Shown: positions 7,575 to 16,277, counted from the stretch's first letter. The stretch: DNA of 22,128 bases from Balneolales bacterium (GCA_007133995.1 SLLP01000176.1:1-22128); one strand, 5' to 3'. The notes: generated by a model not told the origin, from the letters alone. Numbers and translations: made by a program.

Positions 7575-8630
7575 ATGGCTGATTATCGTGTTGGTGTACT
7601 TGGAGCTACTGGAACTGTAGGACAAAAATTCATTCATTTGCTGCGAAACCATCCCTGGTTCAGGGTTACCGCCCTGGGAGCCTCACATCGCAGCGCCGGC
7701 AAAAAATATCGCGATGCAACGAACTGGATCGAATCGACCGAAATGCCGGATGACATATCCGAAATGACGGTCACCACCTGTGAACCGGATCAGATGGATG
7801 TCGACTTTGTGTTTTCCGGCCTGGATGCCGGCATCGCCGGTGATATTGAAAAATCGTTCGCCGAAGCTGGAATACCCGTCATCACAAATGCACGGGTCTA
7901 CCGCCAGCACGAGACCGTGCCATTGATGGTGCCCGAAATCAATCCTGATCATCTGGAGCTTGTCAGGGATCAGACATTCGATCCCAACGGCAAGGGATTC
8001 ATCGTCACCAATCCGAACTGTGTCTGCATTCCGCTGGTGATGGCCCTTAACCCGATAGCCGCTGCATTCGGTGTTGAATCGGTTATTCTAACATCCATGC
8101 AGGCCGTTTCAGGAGCCGGTTATCCCGGTGTTCCCAGCCTTGACATCCTGGGCAATATTGTTCCCTACATCGGCGGCGAGGAGGAGAAAATCGCACGGGA
8201 GCCCATGAAGCTGATGGGCAAGCTGGAAAATAACAGAATTACTCCGGCCAGTTTCCCGATTCAGGCAACGGCAACAAGAGTGCCAGTCATTGATGGCCAC
8301 CTGCTTTCCATTGCAGTAAAACTGAAAAACAATCCCGGTGATATTGAGAAGGTGAAAGAGGCGGTCCGCAACTGGAAAAGTCCGGTCGTAGATCTCAATT
8401 TGCCATCCGCACCTGAAAAGCCGGTTCGCCTCTACGACGACCCCCGCTATCCGCAACCCAGGCATCAATCACTGGCCGAAAATGGCCTTCAGGTAGGCAT
8501 GGGGCGTCTCAGAGCTTCAAGTGTGCTTGATGTTGCGTTTACCGCATTGGGCCACAATACGATTCGTGGAGCAGCCGGATGCGCCATCCTGAATGCGGAA
8601 TTGCTTCATGCCAAAGGCTACATGAAGTGA
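7575..8630 (+). CDS. asd: Aspartate-semialdehyde dehydrogenase
   Basis: The enzyme reduces beta-aspartyl phosphate to aspartate semialdehyde with NADPH, the branch step towards lysine/diaminopimelate, threonine and methionine. The 351-residue protein has the N-terminal NADP motif VGVLGATGTVGQKFIHLLRN, the catalytic cysteine in VTNPNCVCIP (Cys149), the active-site histidine in ATRVPVIDGHLLSI (His242), and the family stretch QAVSGAGYPGVPSLDILGNI. The overall pattern, with GEEEKIAREP and MGRLRASSVLDVAFTALGHN, is the archaeal/fungal-type ASADH branch also found in many Bacteroidota, not the enterobacterial one. It is monocistronic as far as seen: own promoter upstream, and more than 300 bases to the next gene. 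No aspartokinase is adjacent. Confidence 0.96.
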   Translation: MADYRVGVLGATGTVGQKFIHLLRNHPWFRVTALGASHRSAGKKYRDATNWIESTEMPDDISEMTVTTCEPDQMDVDFVFSGLDAGIAGDIEKSFAEAGIPVITNARVYRQHETVPLMVPEINPDHLELVRDQTFDPNGKGFIVTNPNCVCIPLVMALNPIAAAFGVESVILTSMQAVSGAGYPGVPSLDILGNIVPYIGGEEEKIAREPMKLMGKLENNRITPASFPIQATATRVPVIDGHLLSIAVKLKNNPGDIEKVKEAVRNWKSPVVDLNLPSAPEKPVRLYDDPRYPQPRHQSLAENGLQVGMGRLRASSVLDVAFTALGHNTIRGAAGCAILNAELLHAKGYMK

Positions 8631-8944
8631 TCCGCGATATTGGAAGCAGACAGTTTTAGACTGATAGCTGGCTATTCAGGCATTGCGAATGAAAAAGTAA
8701 CTGCATCAGTCTCATTACTTGTACATCATTTTACAGGATTTGCAGCAATAATTGCGATATACTTATAAAAAAGCGCTTACATTGTTGCATTGAAGAAAAA
8801 CTCTTCCTAAATTGGAAATAGCATTCAGACACAAAATTATTTCCATTACGTGTTGTTCTGTGCTTTCTGAGTAAGTATTCGACTTTTTGATTATCTGTAT
8901 AACCGAACAGATTAACACCAACCGATCTATTCATTGGGGAAGTC
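8631..8944. other. Intergenic region between asd and the lamin-tail gene
   Basis: These 314 bases are AT-rich and hold no supported gene. A hairpin follows asd (8661-8679), and a perfect small stem GAAGA-AAAAC-TCTTC lies at 8792-8806 inside the spacer of a weak promoter candidate, TTGCAT (8785-8790), 17 bases, TAAATT (8808-8813). If that promoter is real the lamin-tail gene has a leader of about 125 bases. No long repeat or RNA gene was recognised. Confidence 0.45.
8661..8679 (+). terminator. Hairpin downstream of asd, weak terminator candidate
   Basis: CTGATAGC and GCTATTCAG can pair over nine positions with one bulged base and a very short loop. It begins about 30 bases after the asd stop codon. 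There is no T-run behind it, so it may stabilise the 3' end more than terminate. Confidence 0.25.
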
Positions 8945-11900
8945 GTGAAGGCGCATTTCTACAGTCCTATGGGGTTGCGGGGTGACCACCTCGTAACCCT
9001 ATTAATTCGCACAGAACAAAAACGAAGACAGCACCGATTGTCGTGTTGCAAGGAATACCTTGCAACAGTTTGTCTTAAAATTACGTTATTGATTTTATTG
9101 ACCACTACCTGGACTGCTACCTGCTGTATTATTATAATGGCAGATTTTAATTCGGTCAGAGCAGAATCACCTCCCCTGTTTCAAACCAGCTTCACGTCGC
9201 CCCTTGATGAAAAAAACTGGCAGGGTAATTTGCCCTACTTCAGGGTGTTAACCTCTCAAGAATCCGGTTTACTTCAGCTAGACGCTCCCCCGGAACATGG
9301 TTCGGCATATCTGGCAACACGAAATCCATACAGAGCTCTGCACTGGGAATGGTATATCAGGCAGGCATTTGCCCCTTCCAACAACAACAGGGCCTTCATT
9401 TATCTGAATGCCGACTCTGGTGAACTGGATGATCAACCCAGTGGGTTTGCAGTCAGAACCGGTGAAAACGGTACACCCAAACATTTTCGCCTTATACATT
9501 TTGACCAGGAAAGTAAAGCTTCAGAGTTATTGAAAAGCGAGGTTAAAATAGAGGCAGACAAGGGCTACAGGGTTAGGGTGCTGCTTTCAAATGAAGGTGA
9601 AATTCATCTTTATCTGTCCGAAGGAAGATTCAGCACACCCTTGCTGCAACCTGAGAAAGCTTTTCTCCCGGGTGTGGGAGAAGCACTTGATGGGTACTTC
9701 GGTTTCCACACGCGCTACACAGCGACACGAAGCAACCAGTTTTATTTCAGTGACATCAGTATAGCTGATGAACTCCCGGCACCCGGAATCCAGGATGTAA
9801 CCACCTCGTCTCCTGCCGATGCACCATCCAGGGACAGCAATCCCTGGCAACATTTGACACATGGCACGACGCTAACAGTGATATTTAACCTACCACCTGT
9901 ATCCGCTGATTTGTCTCCCGGACTTTTTCAACTTGACACGGGACTTCAACCGGATGAAATACATTGCAGTCATCCCCAGGTCTGTTCGCTGTTATTTGGT
10001 GAATCACTTTCATCAGGGAAATATCGTCTGATAACGGATGCCTACAATACGATTTACGGGCAACAGGCTGCACCTGAGGAAACACCAGTACTGATACCCG
10101 GCAAGGCTGACCCCGGAGATATTATCATAAATGAATTCATGTATCGACCACCTGCCGGTTTGACATCGTATGTGGAACTGCTCAATACATCGGACAAGCT
10201 GCTCAATCTGCGAAACTGGAAACTGCAACGCAGAGCACTGGCTGCCGAGCCTGAAAGGATTATCAGTAATGATGATTTGATTCTGCTACCAGGGGAACTC
10301 CTGGTGCTGACAGGTGATCCTGCAGCTCTGAGCTCCATTCCTGATGCTGCTGGAGTATATCAAATGAGCAATTTCCCACGTTTCAATATCGCTTCAAATG
10401 ATGAAATACGTCTTTTTTCTGAAAGCAATGTCTTAATCGACTCTCTTCAGTATCTGCCTTCATCATGGGGCGGATATGAAGTGGCCTTGGAGAGAAAATC
10501 TCCGGAAGTCCCGGCATGGATTCAACTGAACTGGGCCGAATCGGTTTCCAAACATGGTGGAACACCGGGGTGGCACAACTCGGTCAAACCGCCTGAAACA
10601 CCTCCTGAACTGCTAAATACCGATTACTCCAATTCTGAAGCCATTATAATGTCTTTTTCAAGGATGATGAATGAGAATTCCGTAAGAAAACCGGGCAATA
10701 TTACATTGTACGCAATCCATGGTGGTGAGACTTATGCATATGCTCCTGATTCTCCTTCCTCAACCGGAGATGGCATTAAGATCTCATTTACACCTGTATT
10801 GTCGGGACCCGAAACTGTCACTCTTATTCCATCAGAATCGCTCGACCATGGTTTTTTCTACACAATTCAGCTGGTTGGAATACAGGATATTTTTGGGAAT
10901 CCTATAAAACAACAGGAACGGCGTTTTATGTATTACGACATTTCAGAAGCCTCAAGAAATGATGTAATCATCAACGAAGTGCTATATCGGCCTGACCAAT
11001 CTCATGATCACCGGTTTGTTGAAATTCTGAATAAAAGCAACAGAGTCTTTGATCTGCGTAACTGGAAAATCGGCAGAAGCATCGGAAACCCCGACTTGAT
11101 TGTCGATCCTGAAATCTCAGAACCGGTTTATCTGACACCCGGGCAGAAAGCGGTCATCTCTGAACCGGGGCTGGCTCTTGCCGAACAGAATATCACCAGC
11201 AAAGTCTTGCATATTGAGCAACAGGCTTTTCCTTCGCTTTCCCGTTTGGGTGACAGTGTTTACTTGCTGAACTGTCAGAACATAACAACTGACAGTCTCT
11301 CCTATTCGCCCGCTTGGGGTGGCAATAGGGATGGACTATCAATTGAAAGAATTAATCCAGATGGAGCCACACTGGATCCGTCCAATTGGAGAGAGCATCC
11401 CGAAAAGCACTCGGCAGGTTACAGGAATTTTAATTTTGAGGATGAACCGGATCCGGTGATGTTATTACACGCCGCCAAAAAAAACGATCTGGAAATAGAA
11501 TTGCATTTCAGTCGCTTTGTTCATGGCGAAAGTCTTCAGCAAGTATCTCTGGATGATCAAATCATCACTCTGACAGATTCAGAAAACGATGCAACGTATG
11601 ATTCCCGATTCATTTTTCGTTCAGATCATGAAATTCAACGCCATTATAAACAAGTGCATATTCCAACTGTTACTGATTATGCAGGTAGCTTAAGCACAAA
11701 TCTCGAAGTGCCTCTCTCTTTTCCTCCGGAACAGGGTGATCTGATCATTAATGAGGTGATGTATCAGCCTATTGCCGAGCGGTACAGCACCAGGCCAGAC
11801 CAAAGTGAATTTGTAGAAATTTTTAACAGGTCTGGAATTTCTGTTAAAGTTGACCATCTGGTGCTTCATGATAGGCCGGATAAAAACGGTCATATTCGAA

Positions 11901-12625
11901 CGCTCACACCAGCGAATCTGCAACTGTCATCCCTGCCACCGGAAAGCCATGCTGTTTTTTATGCAGACACCAGCAGTACACTTCAGAGCGCGCGAATTTA
12001 TCAGTCTTTCTCCATTATGGATCGGATGGCTGGAAATTTTTTCCACATTGACCGTCTGACACTCGGATTATCCATCCAGGGCGACGAACTATATCTTTCA
12101 TATGGGGAAAAAATTATAGATTCTTTGTGGTATCATCCTTCCTGGCATAACCCGAATTTATCAGATGTCAGAGGAATCAGTCTGGAGCGCATTAGCCAGG
12201 ATATGCAAACACAAAACCGAACCAACTGGACTTCAAGCTCCTCTCCTGATGGTGGAACGCCCGGCTATATGAATTCGGCAGCAATGCCTGTTACAGAATC
12301 CATTCTTAATGGCCTCAAATTATCACCCAATCCATTTTCTCCAAATGGAGATGGATATGACGACCATCTGATTATCCATTACCAACTCGATCATCCGGAT
12401 TATTTGATGCACGTTCGAATCTTTGACCGGCAGGGCCGCCTGGTCCGTACTCTTGCCGATGGTAATCGGGCCGGTCGGTCCGGCAAGTTGATATGGGATG
12501 GTCGATCCGAAAGCGGGCTGATGAACCGAGCCGGATTATATATTGTACATTACGAGGCCTTTGACAGCTACAAAAATGACAGGCAAATCTACAGGGCTGT
12601 TGCCGTATTGGCTGTGCCCTTATAA
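8945..12625 (+). CDS. Secreted multi-domain protein with three lamin-tail domains and a FlgD/gliding-type C-terminal domain
   Basis: The 1226-residue protein starts at a GTG (8945, with GGGGA just upstream; ATG 8969 is possible). After a long basic N-region comes a hydrophobic signal segment (about 41-64) with a likely cleavage near SVRAES. Residues 75-295 look like a concanavalin/LamG-type domain. Then come three similar units, each an Ig-like (Big_5-like) segment followed by a lamin-tail domain opening with D-[IVL]-IINE at residues 392, 673 and 932, including FVEILNKSN and LRNWKI, and closing with a W(G/H) and LERI pattern and GGTPG. The last about 100 residues, from LSPNPFSPNGDGYDDHL with VRIFDRQGRLVRTLADG, resemble FlgD-Ig or gliding-motility C-terminal domains, which in Bacteroidota can be type IX secretion signals. 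It is probably a cell-surface or secreted adhesive protein. No catalytic domain is visible. Base composition is more AT-rich than glyS. Confidence 0.9.
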   Translation: MKAHFYSPMGLRGDHLVTLLIRTEQKRRQHRLSCCKEYLATVCLKITLLILLTTTWTATCCIIIMADFNSVRAESPPLFQTSFTSPLDEKNWQGNLPYFRVLTSQESGLLQLDAPPEHGSAYLATRNPYRALHWEWYIRQAFAPSNNNRAFIYLNADSGELDDQPSGFAVRTGENGTPKHFRLIHFDQESKASELLKSEVKIEADKGYRVRVLLSNEGEIHLYLSEGRFSTPLLQPEKAFLPGVGEALDGYFGFHTRYTATRSNQFYFSDISIADELPAPGIQDVTTSSPADAPSRDSNPWQHLTHGTTLTVIFNLPPVSADLSPGLFQLDTGLQPDEIHCSHPQVCSLLFGESLSSGKYRLITDAYNTIYGQQAAPEETPVLIPGKADPGDIIINEFMYRPPAGLTSYVELLNTSDKLLNLRNWKLQRRALAAEPERIISNDDLILLPGELLVLTGDPAALSSIPDAAGVYQMSNFPRFNIASNDEIRLFSESNVLIDSLQYLPSSWGGYEVALERKSPEVPAWIQLNWAESVSKHGGTPGWHNSVKPPETPPELLNTDYSNSEAIIMSFSRMMNENSVRKPGNITLYAIHGGETYAYAPDSPSSTGDGIKISFTPVLSGPETVTLIPSESLDHGFFYTIQLVGIQDIFGNPIKQQERRFMYYDISEASRNDVIINEVLYRPDQSHDHRFVEILNKSNRVFDLRNWKIGRSIGNPDLIVDPEISEPVYLTPGQKAVISEPGLALAEQNITSKVLHIEQQAFPSLSRLGDSVYLLNCQNITTDSLSYSPAWGGNRDGLSIERINPDGATLDPSNWREHPEKHSAGYRNFNFEDEPDPVMLLHAAKKNDLEIELHFSRFVHGESLQQVSLDDQIITLTDSENDATYDSRFIFRSDHEIQRHYKQVHIPTVTDYAGSLSTNLEVPLSFPPEQGDLIINEVMYQPIAERYSTRPDQSEFVEIFNRSGISVKVDHLVLHDRPDKNGHIRTLTPANLQLSSLPPESHAVFYADTSSTLQSARIYQSFSIMDRMAGNFFHIDRLTLGLSIQGDELYLSYGEKIIDSLWYHPSWHNPNLSDVRGISLERISQDMQTQNRTNWTSSSSPDGGTPGYMNSAAMPVTESILNGLKLSPNPFSPNGDGYDDHLIIHYQLDHPDYLMHVRIFDRQGRLVRTLADGNRAGRSGKLIWDGRSESGLMNRAGLYIVHYEAFDSYKNDRQIYRAVAVLAVPL

Positions 12626-12636
12626 TCATCTGTTGA

Positions 12637-12895
12637 TATTTACTGCAAGTAACCTCCGGTGAATCTCAATACGGAATGCACTTTATGGGAGACCACTCAA
12701 CCATTATTGAACCAGGTAAAACCATCGCGTCCATGACCCGCTAACAGCTTCAGAACAGCAAAAAAAACCGTAAAGGCGGCAGCAGGGTATTTGATTGCTA
12801 TGCAAGTGGCAATCCCAAGCGCATCAAAGCCTTGGAAGAACGTTATCCGGATCATAAACTGAATCGTGCTGAAGTCGTTAATCTGAAGACCTGGT
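12637..12895 (+). pseudogene. Degraded reading frame of unknown family with an in-frame TAA
   Basis: One plus-strand frame reads protein-like across this stretch: after TGA at 12634 it is open for 35 codons, with ATGs at 12676 and 12685 and the text GDHSTIIEPGKTIASMTR. It is broken by TAA at 12742-12744, then continues as NSKKNRKGGSRVFDCYASGN and PKRIKALEERYPDHKLNRAE until it runs into the antisense of the RNA methyltransferase near 12880-12895. Its codon use and mix of residues look coding, but neither a start with a proper N-terminus nor a proper end is present. I do not recognise the family. It may be the remnant of a gene truncated when this junction formed; the junction may also have replaced the last residues of the methyltransferase. 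Confidence 0.4.
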
Positions 12896-13771
12896 GCAAC
12901 AGTGATGGGCCATCACTATTGCTGCCGCAACCGATGCGTTCAAACTTTCTACACCTGAGGCAGTACCGGCCGGATCTATTCGCAGCTTTCTGTATCCCAT
13001 CTTCATCACATTCTTCGAAATTCCGTTGGCTTCATTTCCGACAACCAGAATATCTTTGCCCAGCGGATTTACACTGCTATACGGTTGGGAGTTGCTACCC
13101 TTGTCCAGCAGATTAACTTGCCATCCCCGACTGCCCGCTTTATCCAGAAATGTTACAAGATCAGTTTCAAGCCAGGGTATTGCACCGGTGGCGCCAGCTG
13201 TACTTCGAACTACTTTGGGATGGAAGAGGTCAACGGTACCCGGGGAAACAATAAGCCCGGACAAGCCGAACCATACTGCAGTTCGAACCATTGTACCCAG
13301 GTTACCCGGGTCCTGAATTTGGTCTACTGCTAGCAGAGTGCCACTGCGACTCAGAACGTCATCACTACTAACCGGTTTGGGCATCCTGCAAACGGCTAAC
13401 AGACCCTGAGATGTATCAGTATCAGTAATTTGATTGAATACAGAAGCAGTTGTCGTAAAAATCGGCACTCCCATTTTTATGTACAGCATTGGCCGTTGAT
13501 CCTCATTCAAATGACCATCATCTTCATCTGCATACTCTGCACCCGTTATGCCGGTCAGGATTTCCCGTGTGGAAAGAAAATTTGCGGTCATGACCAGAAA
13601 TTCAATCTCCAAAATCCGATTCCGAATCACCTGCTCTACGGCTCTGACTCCCTCGACGACGAATCTTCTCTGTGCATGTCTTTCCGAGCGCTTTCGAAGC
13701 ATTCGAACAGATAAAGCTTTTTTTTTTGAAAGTGGCTCGTTCGTATTCACTGCATTATTGTTATGGAGCAT
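12878..13771 (-). CDS. SpoU/TrmH-family RNA 2'-O-methyltransferase
   Basis: The enzyme transfers a methyl group from S-adenosylmethionine to a ribose 2'-OH of rRNA or tRNA through a knotted fold. The 297-residue protein has an N-terminal substrate-binding part (RRFVVEGVRAVEQVI), then SQGLLAVCRMPKP and the three SPOUT motifs: LLAVDQIQDPGNLGTMVRTA (motif 1, residues 146-165), ILVVGNEANGIS (motif 2, 241-252) and LRIDPAGTASGVESLNASVA (motif 3, 263-282). Which nucleotide is modified cannot be told. Residues about 79-93 are an acidic linker not typical of the family. The ATG at 13771 is chosen; a TTG at 13819 is in frame. The last residues (HHCCTRSSD) are atypical and lie at a possible junction with the degraded frame on the other strand. 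It is divergent from the beta-barrel gene. Confidence 0.92.
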   Translation of the reverse strand: MLHNNNAVNTNEPLSKKKALSVRMLRKRSERHAQRRFVVEGVRAVEQVIRNRILEIEFLVMTANFLSTREILTGITGAEYADEDDGHLNEDQRPMLYIKMGVPIFTTTASVFNQITDTDTSQGLLAVCRMPKPVSSDDVLSRSGTLLAVDQIQDPGNLGTMVRTAVWFGLSGLIVSPGTVDLFHPKVVRSTAGATGAIPWLETDLVTFLDKAGSRGWQVNLLDKGSNSQPYSSVNPLGKDILVVGNEANGISKNVMKMGYRKLRIDPAGTASGVESLNASVAAAIVMAHHCCTRSSD

Positions 13772-13848
13772 CTTGTCAGCATGCACCTTATCGAGGCAAG
13801 CATGTGCAGAGCTCGGCAACGTATGGTAACATGGTCTCTACTACAAAT

Positions 13849-13889
13849 AAAATATTCAAAAAAAAGCATCAAAATATTTAAAAAAAAGC
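13849..13889. repeat. Two 19-bp A-tract repeats with 22-bp period
   Basis: The units at 13849-13867 and 13871-13889 read AAAATATT[C/T] plus eight A plus GC, and differ at a single base. The 22-bp period is close to two helical turns, so the A-tracts point the same way and should bend the DNA. They lie just upstream of the promoter candidate for the barrel gene, where an UP-like element would be. Confidence 0.6.
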
Positions 13890-13897
13890 CATATTTG

Positions 13898-13925
13898 CTG
13901 ACAGGTTAATTGCATTTGCTACGAT
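13898..13925 (+). promoter_or_regulatory. Promoter candidate of the beta-barrel gene
   Basis: CTGACA (13898-13903) and TACGAT (13920-13925) are 16 bases apart, predicting a start near 13931. This would make the ATG at 13929 unusable and favours the start near 14043. The match is moderate; position directly after the A-tract repeats is the main support. Confidence 0.35.
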
Positions 13926-14042
13926 TCCATGCTGATGGAGCTCAGATCCTCCCACATATTATTATCTTTTCATGAGGACTGTCTATTACATAGGGCACGC
14001 CTTGAAAGAAGTTCGAATGAATCGACAGCACCCGGTCCTGTT

Positions 14043-14987
14043 ATGCCCTTCCTTTTGATGATCTGCAATATTGTGATCCGCTTAGTCACAGACTCCGTAT
14101 TCTGTTTGAAGGTATCGATTTTACCGGCATTGACTCTGTACGCAGTTCTCATGCTATTGAACCCCTCAACGGCACAGCCTCAATCATTGCCATTTGCTAT
14201 TGGAGGGGAAACCTATTTCAATCGGCAACTTGACGCCATGCGCTGGCAATACAGAGGAGGTTTTGATTTTGATTATAATCGATTTCAAGCAAATCTGGAC
14301 AATGAATTTCGTTCAAGGCTTTACTTATCGGATGGAAAGCCGCAAAACATCCAGGACGAAAATGAATTACGACTTGAAATGAGGCAATGGATACAAAACA
14401 ACTGGGCTCTGACCGGTGACATTCAGTCTTACAGTTTCACCACCACCAACCTTCGTCAGGAGTCTGCTCACGCGGGCATCATGTATAACCCACACGAAGA
14501 AATTGAACTCTCTTTTTTGGGCGGCATTATGAGTGATCGGCGAAGTGATAATCTTGACCAGGGATGGTCTGGTCTTTTTCGTGCGCGCAGCAGACCATTC
14601 CGGGTGGGAGATTTTATCATTCATCCCACAGCTGAAGCCCATTATGCCGACATCAGCCCCCGGCAGTATTCCACGCTTCGTTTCCAGACAGGAAGCGAGT
14701 ACCGTTTCGAAGACTTCTTTATGCGCGGTGACCTTCTGCTATCCAGTGGCCGACGAGAAAGCTACCAACCAAGCAGTTTTTTCAACCGCGGCCTTACAAA
14801 TATTATAGAATCGATACGAAATGACACCACCGCTATGGACTTTCAGATCAGGGTGCCGGTTATGGATGTCCTTGGTCTTGAAATTGATGTATTTACGCTC
14901 AGTAATGTCCGGATTGTGGAGAGTCGACCTCTTGAGGATGAAATAGATGAACCTGTCTACGATTCACGGACACAGCGCCGTGAATAG
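14043..14987 (+). CDS. Outer membrane beta-barrel protein, N-terminal part (gene interrupted by TAG)
   Basis: The product carries a signal peptide (ILPALTLYAVLMLLNPSTAQ, cleaved about residue 45) and then alternating aromatic/polar strands such as MRWQYRGGFDFDYNRFQANL, WALTGDIQSYSFTTTNL and FRVGDFIIHPTAEAHYADIS, as in bacterial outer-membrane barrels. No specific family is recognised. The frame ends at TAG (14985-14987) after QRRE, without the terminal aromatic residue needed for barrel assembly. The same frame resumes at once (CAG CTT CAA GCT ATG) and runs to 16073, so this is one gene of about 676 codons with a single internal stop. The ATG at 13929 is in frame but would put 38 unlikely residues before the signal; 14058 is another option. 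Whether the truncated product is made is unknown. Confidence 0.7.
   Translation: MPFLLMICNIVIRLVTDSVFCLKVSILPALTLYAVLMLLNPSTAQPQSLPFAIGGETYFNRQLDAMRWQYRGGFDFDYNRFQANLDNEFRSRLYLSDGKPQNIQDENELRLEMRQWIQNNWALTGDIQSYSFTTTNLRQESAHAGIMYNPHEEIELSFLGGIMSDRRSDNLDQGWSGLFRARSRPFRVGDFIIHPTAEAHYADISPRQYSTLRFQTGSEYRFEDFFMRGDLLLSSGRRESYQPSSFFNRGLTNIIESIRNDTTAMDFQIRVPVMDVLGLEIDVFTLSNVRIVESRPLEDEIDEPVYDSRTQRRE
14985..14987 (+). other. In-frame amber codon interrupting the beta-barrel gene
   Basis: The codons around it are CGC CGT GAA TAG CAG CTT CAA GCT ATG. A single C-to-T change from CAG would explain it and restore RREQQLQAMADY. TAG also ends the DUF3078-like gene at 20523 and the fragment at 22037, so it is a normal stop in this genome. 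Confidence 0.85.
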
Positions 14988-14999
14988 CAGCTTCAAGCT

Positions 15000-16073
15000 A
15001 TGGCTGACTACTCCATTCGACGAAATCGAATGACTCTTGGTTTGAATCTCGGCTACATAAACCGTGGCTCACGCCTCATCAACACAGGTGACTTTCCTGA
15101 GGACCAGATTACAAGAAGAAACGAGACCCTTCGGAATTCCAACTTTGATCAAAGCAGATTTGAACTTTTCACTCACAGCCGATTTCGCTTATCTGAAAAC
15201 AATGAGCTGTTATTACGTGCCCGATCCGGCATCCTGCGTTACGATACACCTGAAATCAATCAGGACGACCGGGATGAGCTGACCTATCATGTCATGATTA
15301 CAAACCGGCATGTTTTTTCACCCTATTTTGACCTGACTATGCGGGCAGGCGGCGAAGCAACGCATTATGTTTATCTCTCGGCAGTCCGAAGTATTGAAAA
15401 CAACTGGCGACGTACCATTCGACTGGCCCCGTCTGTACGCTGGCTACCGCACGAACGACTTGAACTCCGGAGTACATTTCTTGTACGGGCAAACTACACC
15501 GTTGAGGATTTCCAGCTGGAAGGGCGTCCGAAAAACGATCAGTCATCCAGGGAGTATGCCTTTCAAACCGATGCTGCTATCACCCTTTCCGATTCATGGC
15601 AGTTTGAATTGAGTGGTGCTCGGACTGAACTTCGGATAGGACGACTATTTTGGGACACGTTTCAGGAAACCCCGACCGATACCCTGATCACCTACGACAT
15701 GGAAAGCATGATATATTACCAATCCGGGCACCATCGTATCGGATTGGGCGGGCGTATCTTTCTTCGACGTGATTTTTTACCGCTGGCAACCATTACGGCG
15801 GATGTAGCCGATGAGCATGGTGTACGACAAGTCACAAGATCCGCACCCGGCCTGCAGTTGACCCGGCAATTCGGCCCGAGTGTGGATATCAATTTGCATT
15901 TTTTTTCCGGCAACCGGCTCATCATAAGAGGATGGATGCAGCGGCAGGAGGTGCGGCGACGCCTCTACATAACCTACCCGGACGACATTGCCCCGGCATT
16001 CCACCGCCAAGAGCGCAAAAGCACAACCCGGACGTACCCGAATATGGAGATCAGGGCCGTTTTCAACTTTTAA
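15000..16073 (+). CDS. Outer membrane beta-barrel protein, C-terminal part (same frame as the preceding part)
   Basis: This is the second half of the interrupted barrel. It contains repeated transmembrane-strand patterns (RMTLGLNLGYINRGSRLI, FDLTMRAGGEATHYVYLSAV, SWQFELSGARTELRIGRLFW, HHRIGLGGRIFLRRDFLP) and ends MEIRAVFNF, a terminal phenylalanine preceded by alternating hydrophobics as in the BAM-complex recognition signal. It lacks a signal peptide, and its first ATG (15000) has no ribosome binding site, lying only 12 bases and in the same frame after the TAG. Independent translation into a functional protein is therefore unlikely. The rest of the frame shows no further stop or frameshift, so the lesion is either recent or an error. 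The role is unknown; there are no transporter plug or TonB-box features. Confidence 0.7.
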   Translation: MADYSIRRNRMTLGLNLGYINRGSRLINTGDFPEDQITRRNETLRNSNFDQSRFELFTHSRFRLSENNELLLRARSGILRYDTPEINQDDRDELTYHVMITNRHVFSPYFDLTMRAGGEATHYVYLSAVRSIENNWRRTIRLAPSVRWLPHERLELRSTFLVRANYTVEDFQLEGRPKNDQSSREYAFQTDAAITLSDSWQFELSGARTELRIGRLFWDTFQETPTDTLITYDMESMIYYQSGHHRIGLGGRIFLRRDFLPLATITADVADEHGVRQVTRSAPGLQLTRQFGPSVDINLHFFSGNRLIIRGWMQRQEVRRRLYITYPDDIAPAFHRQERKSTTRTYPNMEIRAVFNF

Positions 16074-16277
16074 GATGCCGGGGCGAAACATCCTTTAGAA
16101 ATGAAAATAAACCAAAAACAGTAACCGCTGAAATAGCATCCTGGCCACTCTCAAGTTATTGCTGTTTCCATTTTTTTGAATTAGGTTATTCCAGACACCC
16201 GAAATGCGGTGATCAGAGGATATTATTGAGCATGCGAATCATAAATACAGGATAAATCCAAAATTACAGGACACATT

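Noticed and set aside
12832..13116. A 94-codon plus-strand frame with an ATG
   Set aside because: Only its first about 20 codons are protein-like and belong to the degraded frame; the rest is antisense to the RNA methyltransferase. The ATG lies inside the remnant and is not a credible start.
12742..14995. Both internal stops (12742 and 14985) are followed by CAGCTTCA, suggesting a shared stop-codon recoding signal
   Set aside because: The same 8-mer also occurs at 18253-18260 and, on the minus strand, at 20280-20287, where no stop bypass is involved. The two stops also differ (TAA and TAG) and normal TAA and TAG stops are used elsewhere, so coincidence is the simpler view.
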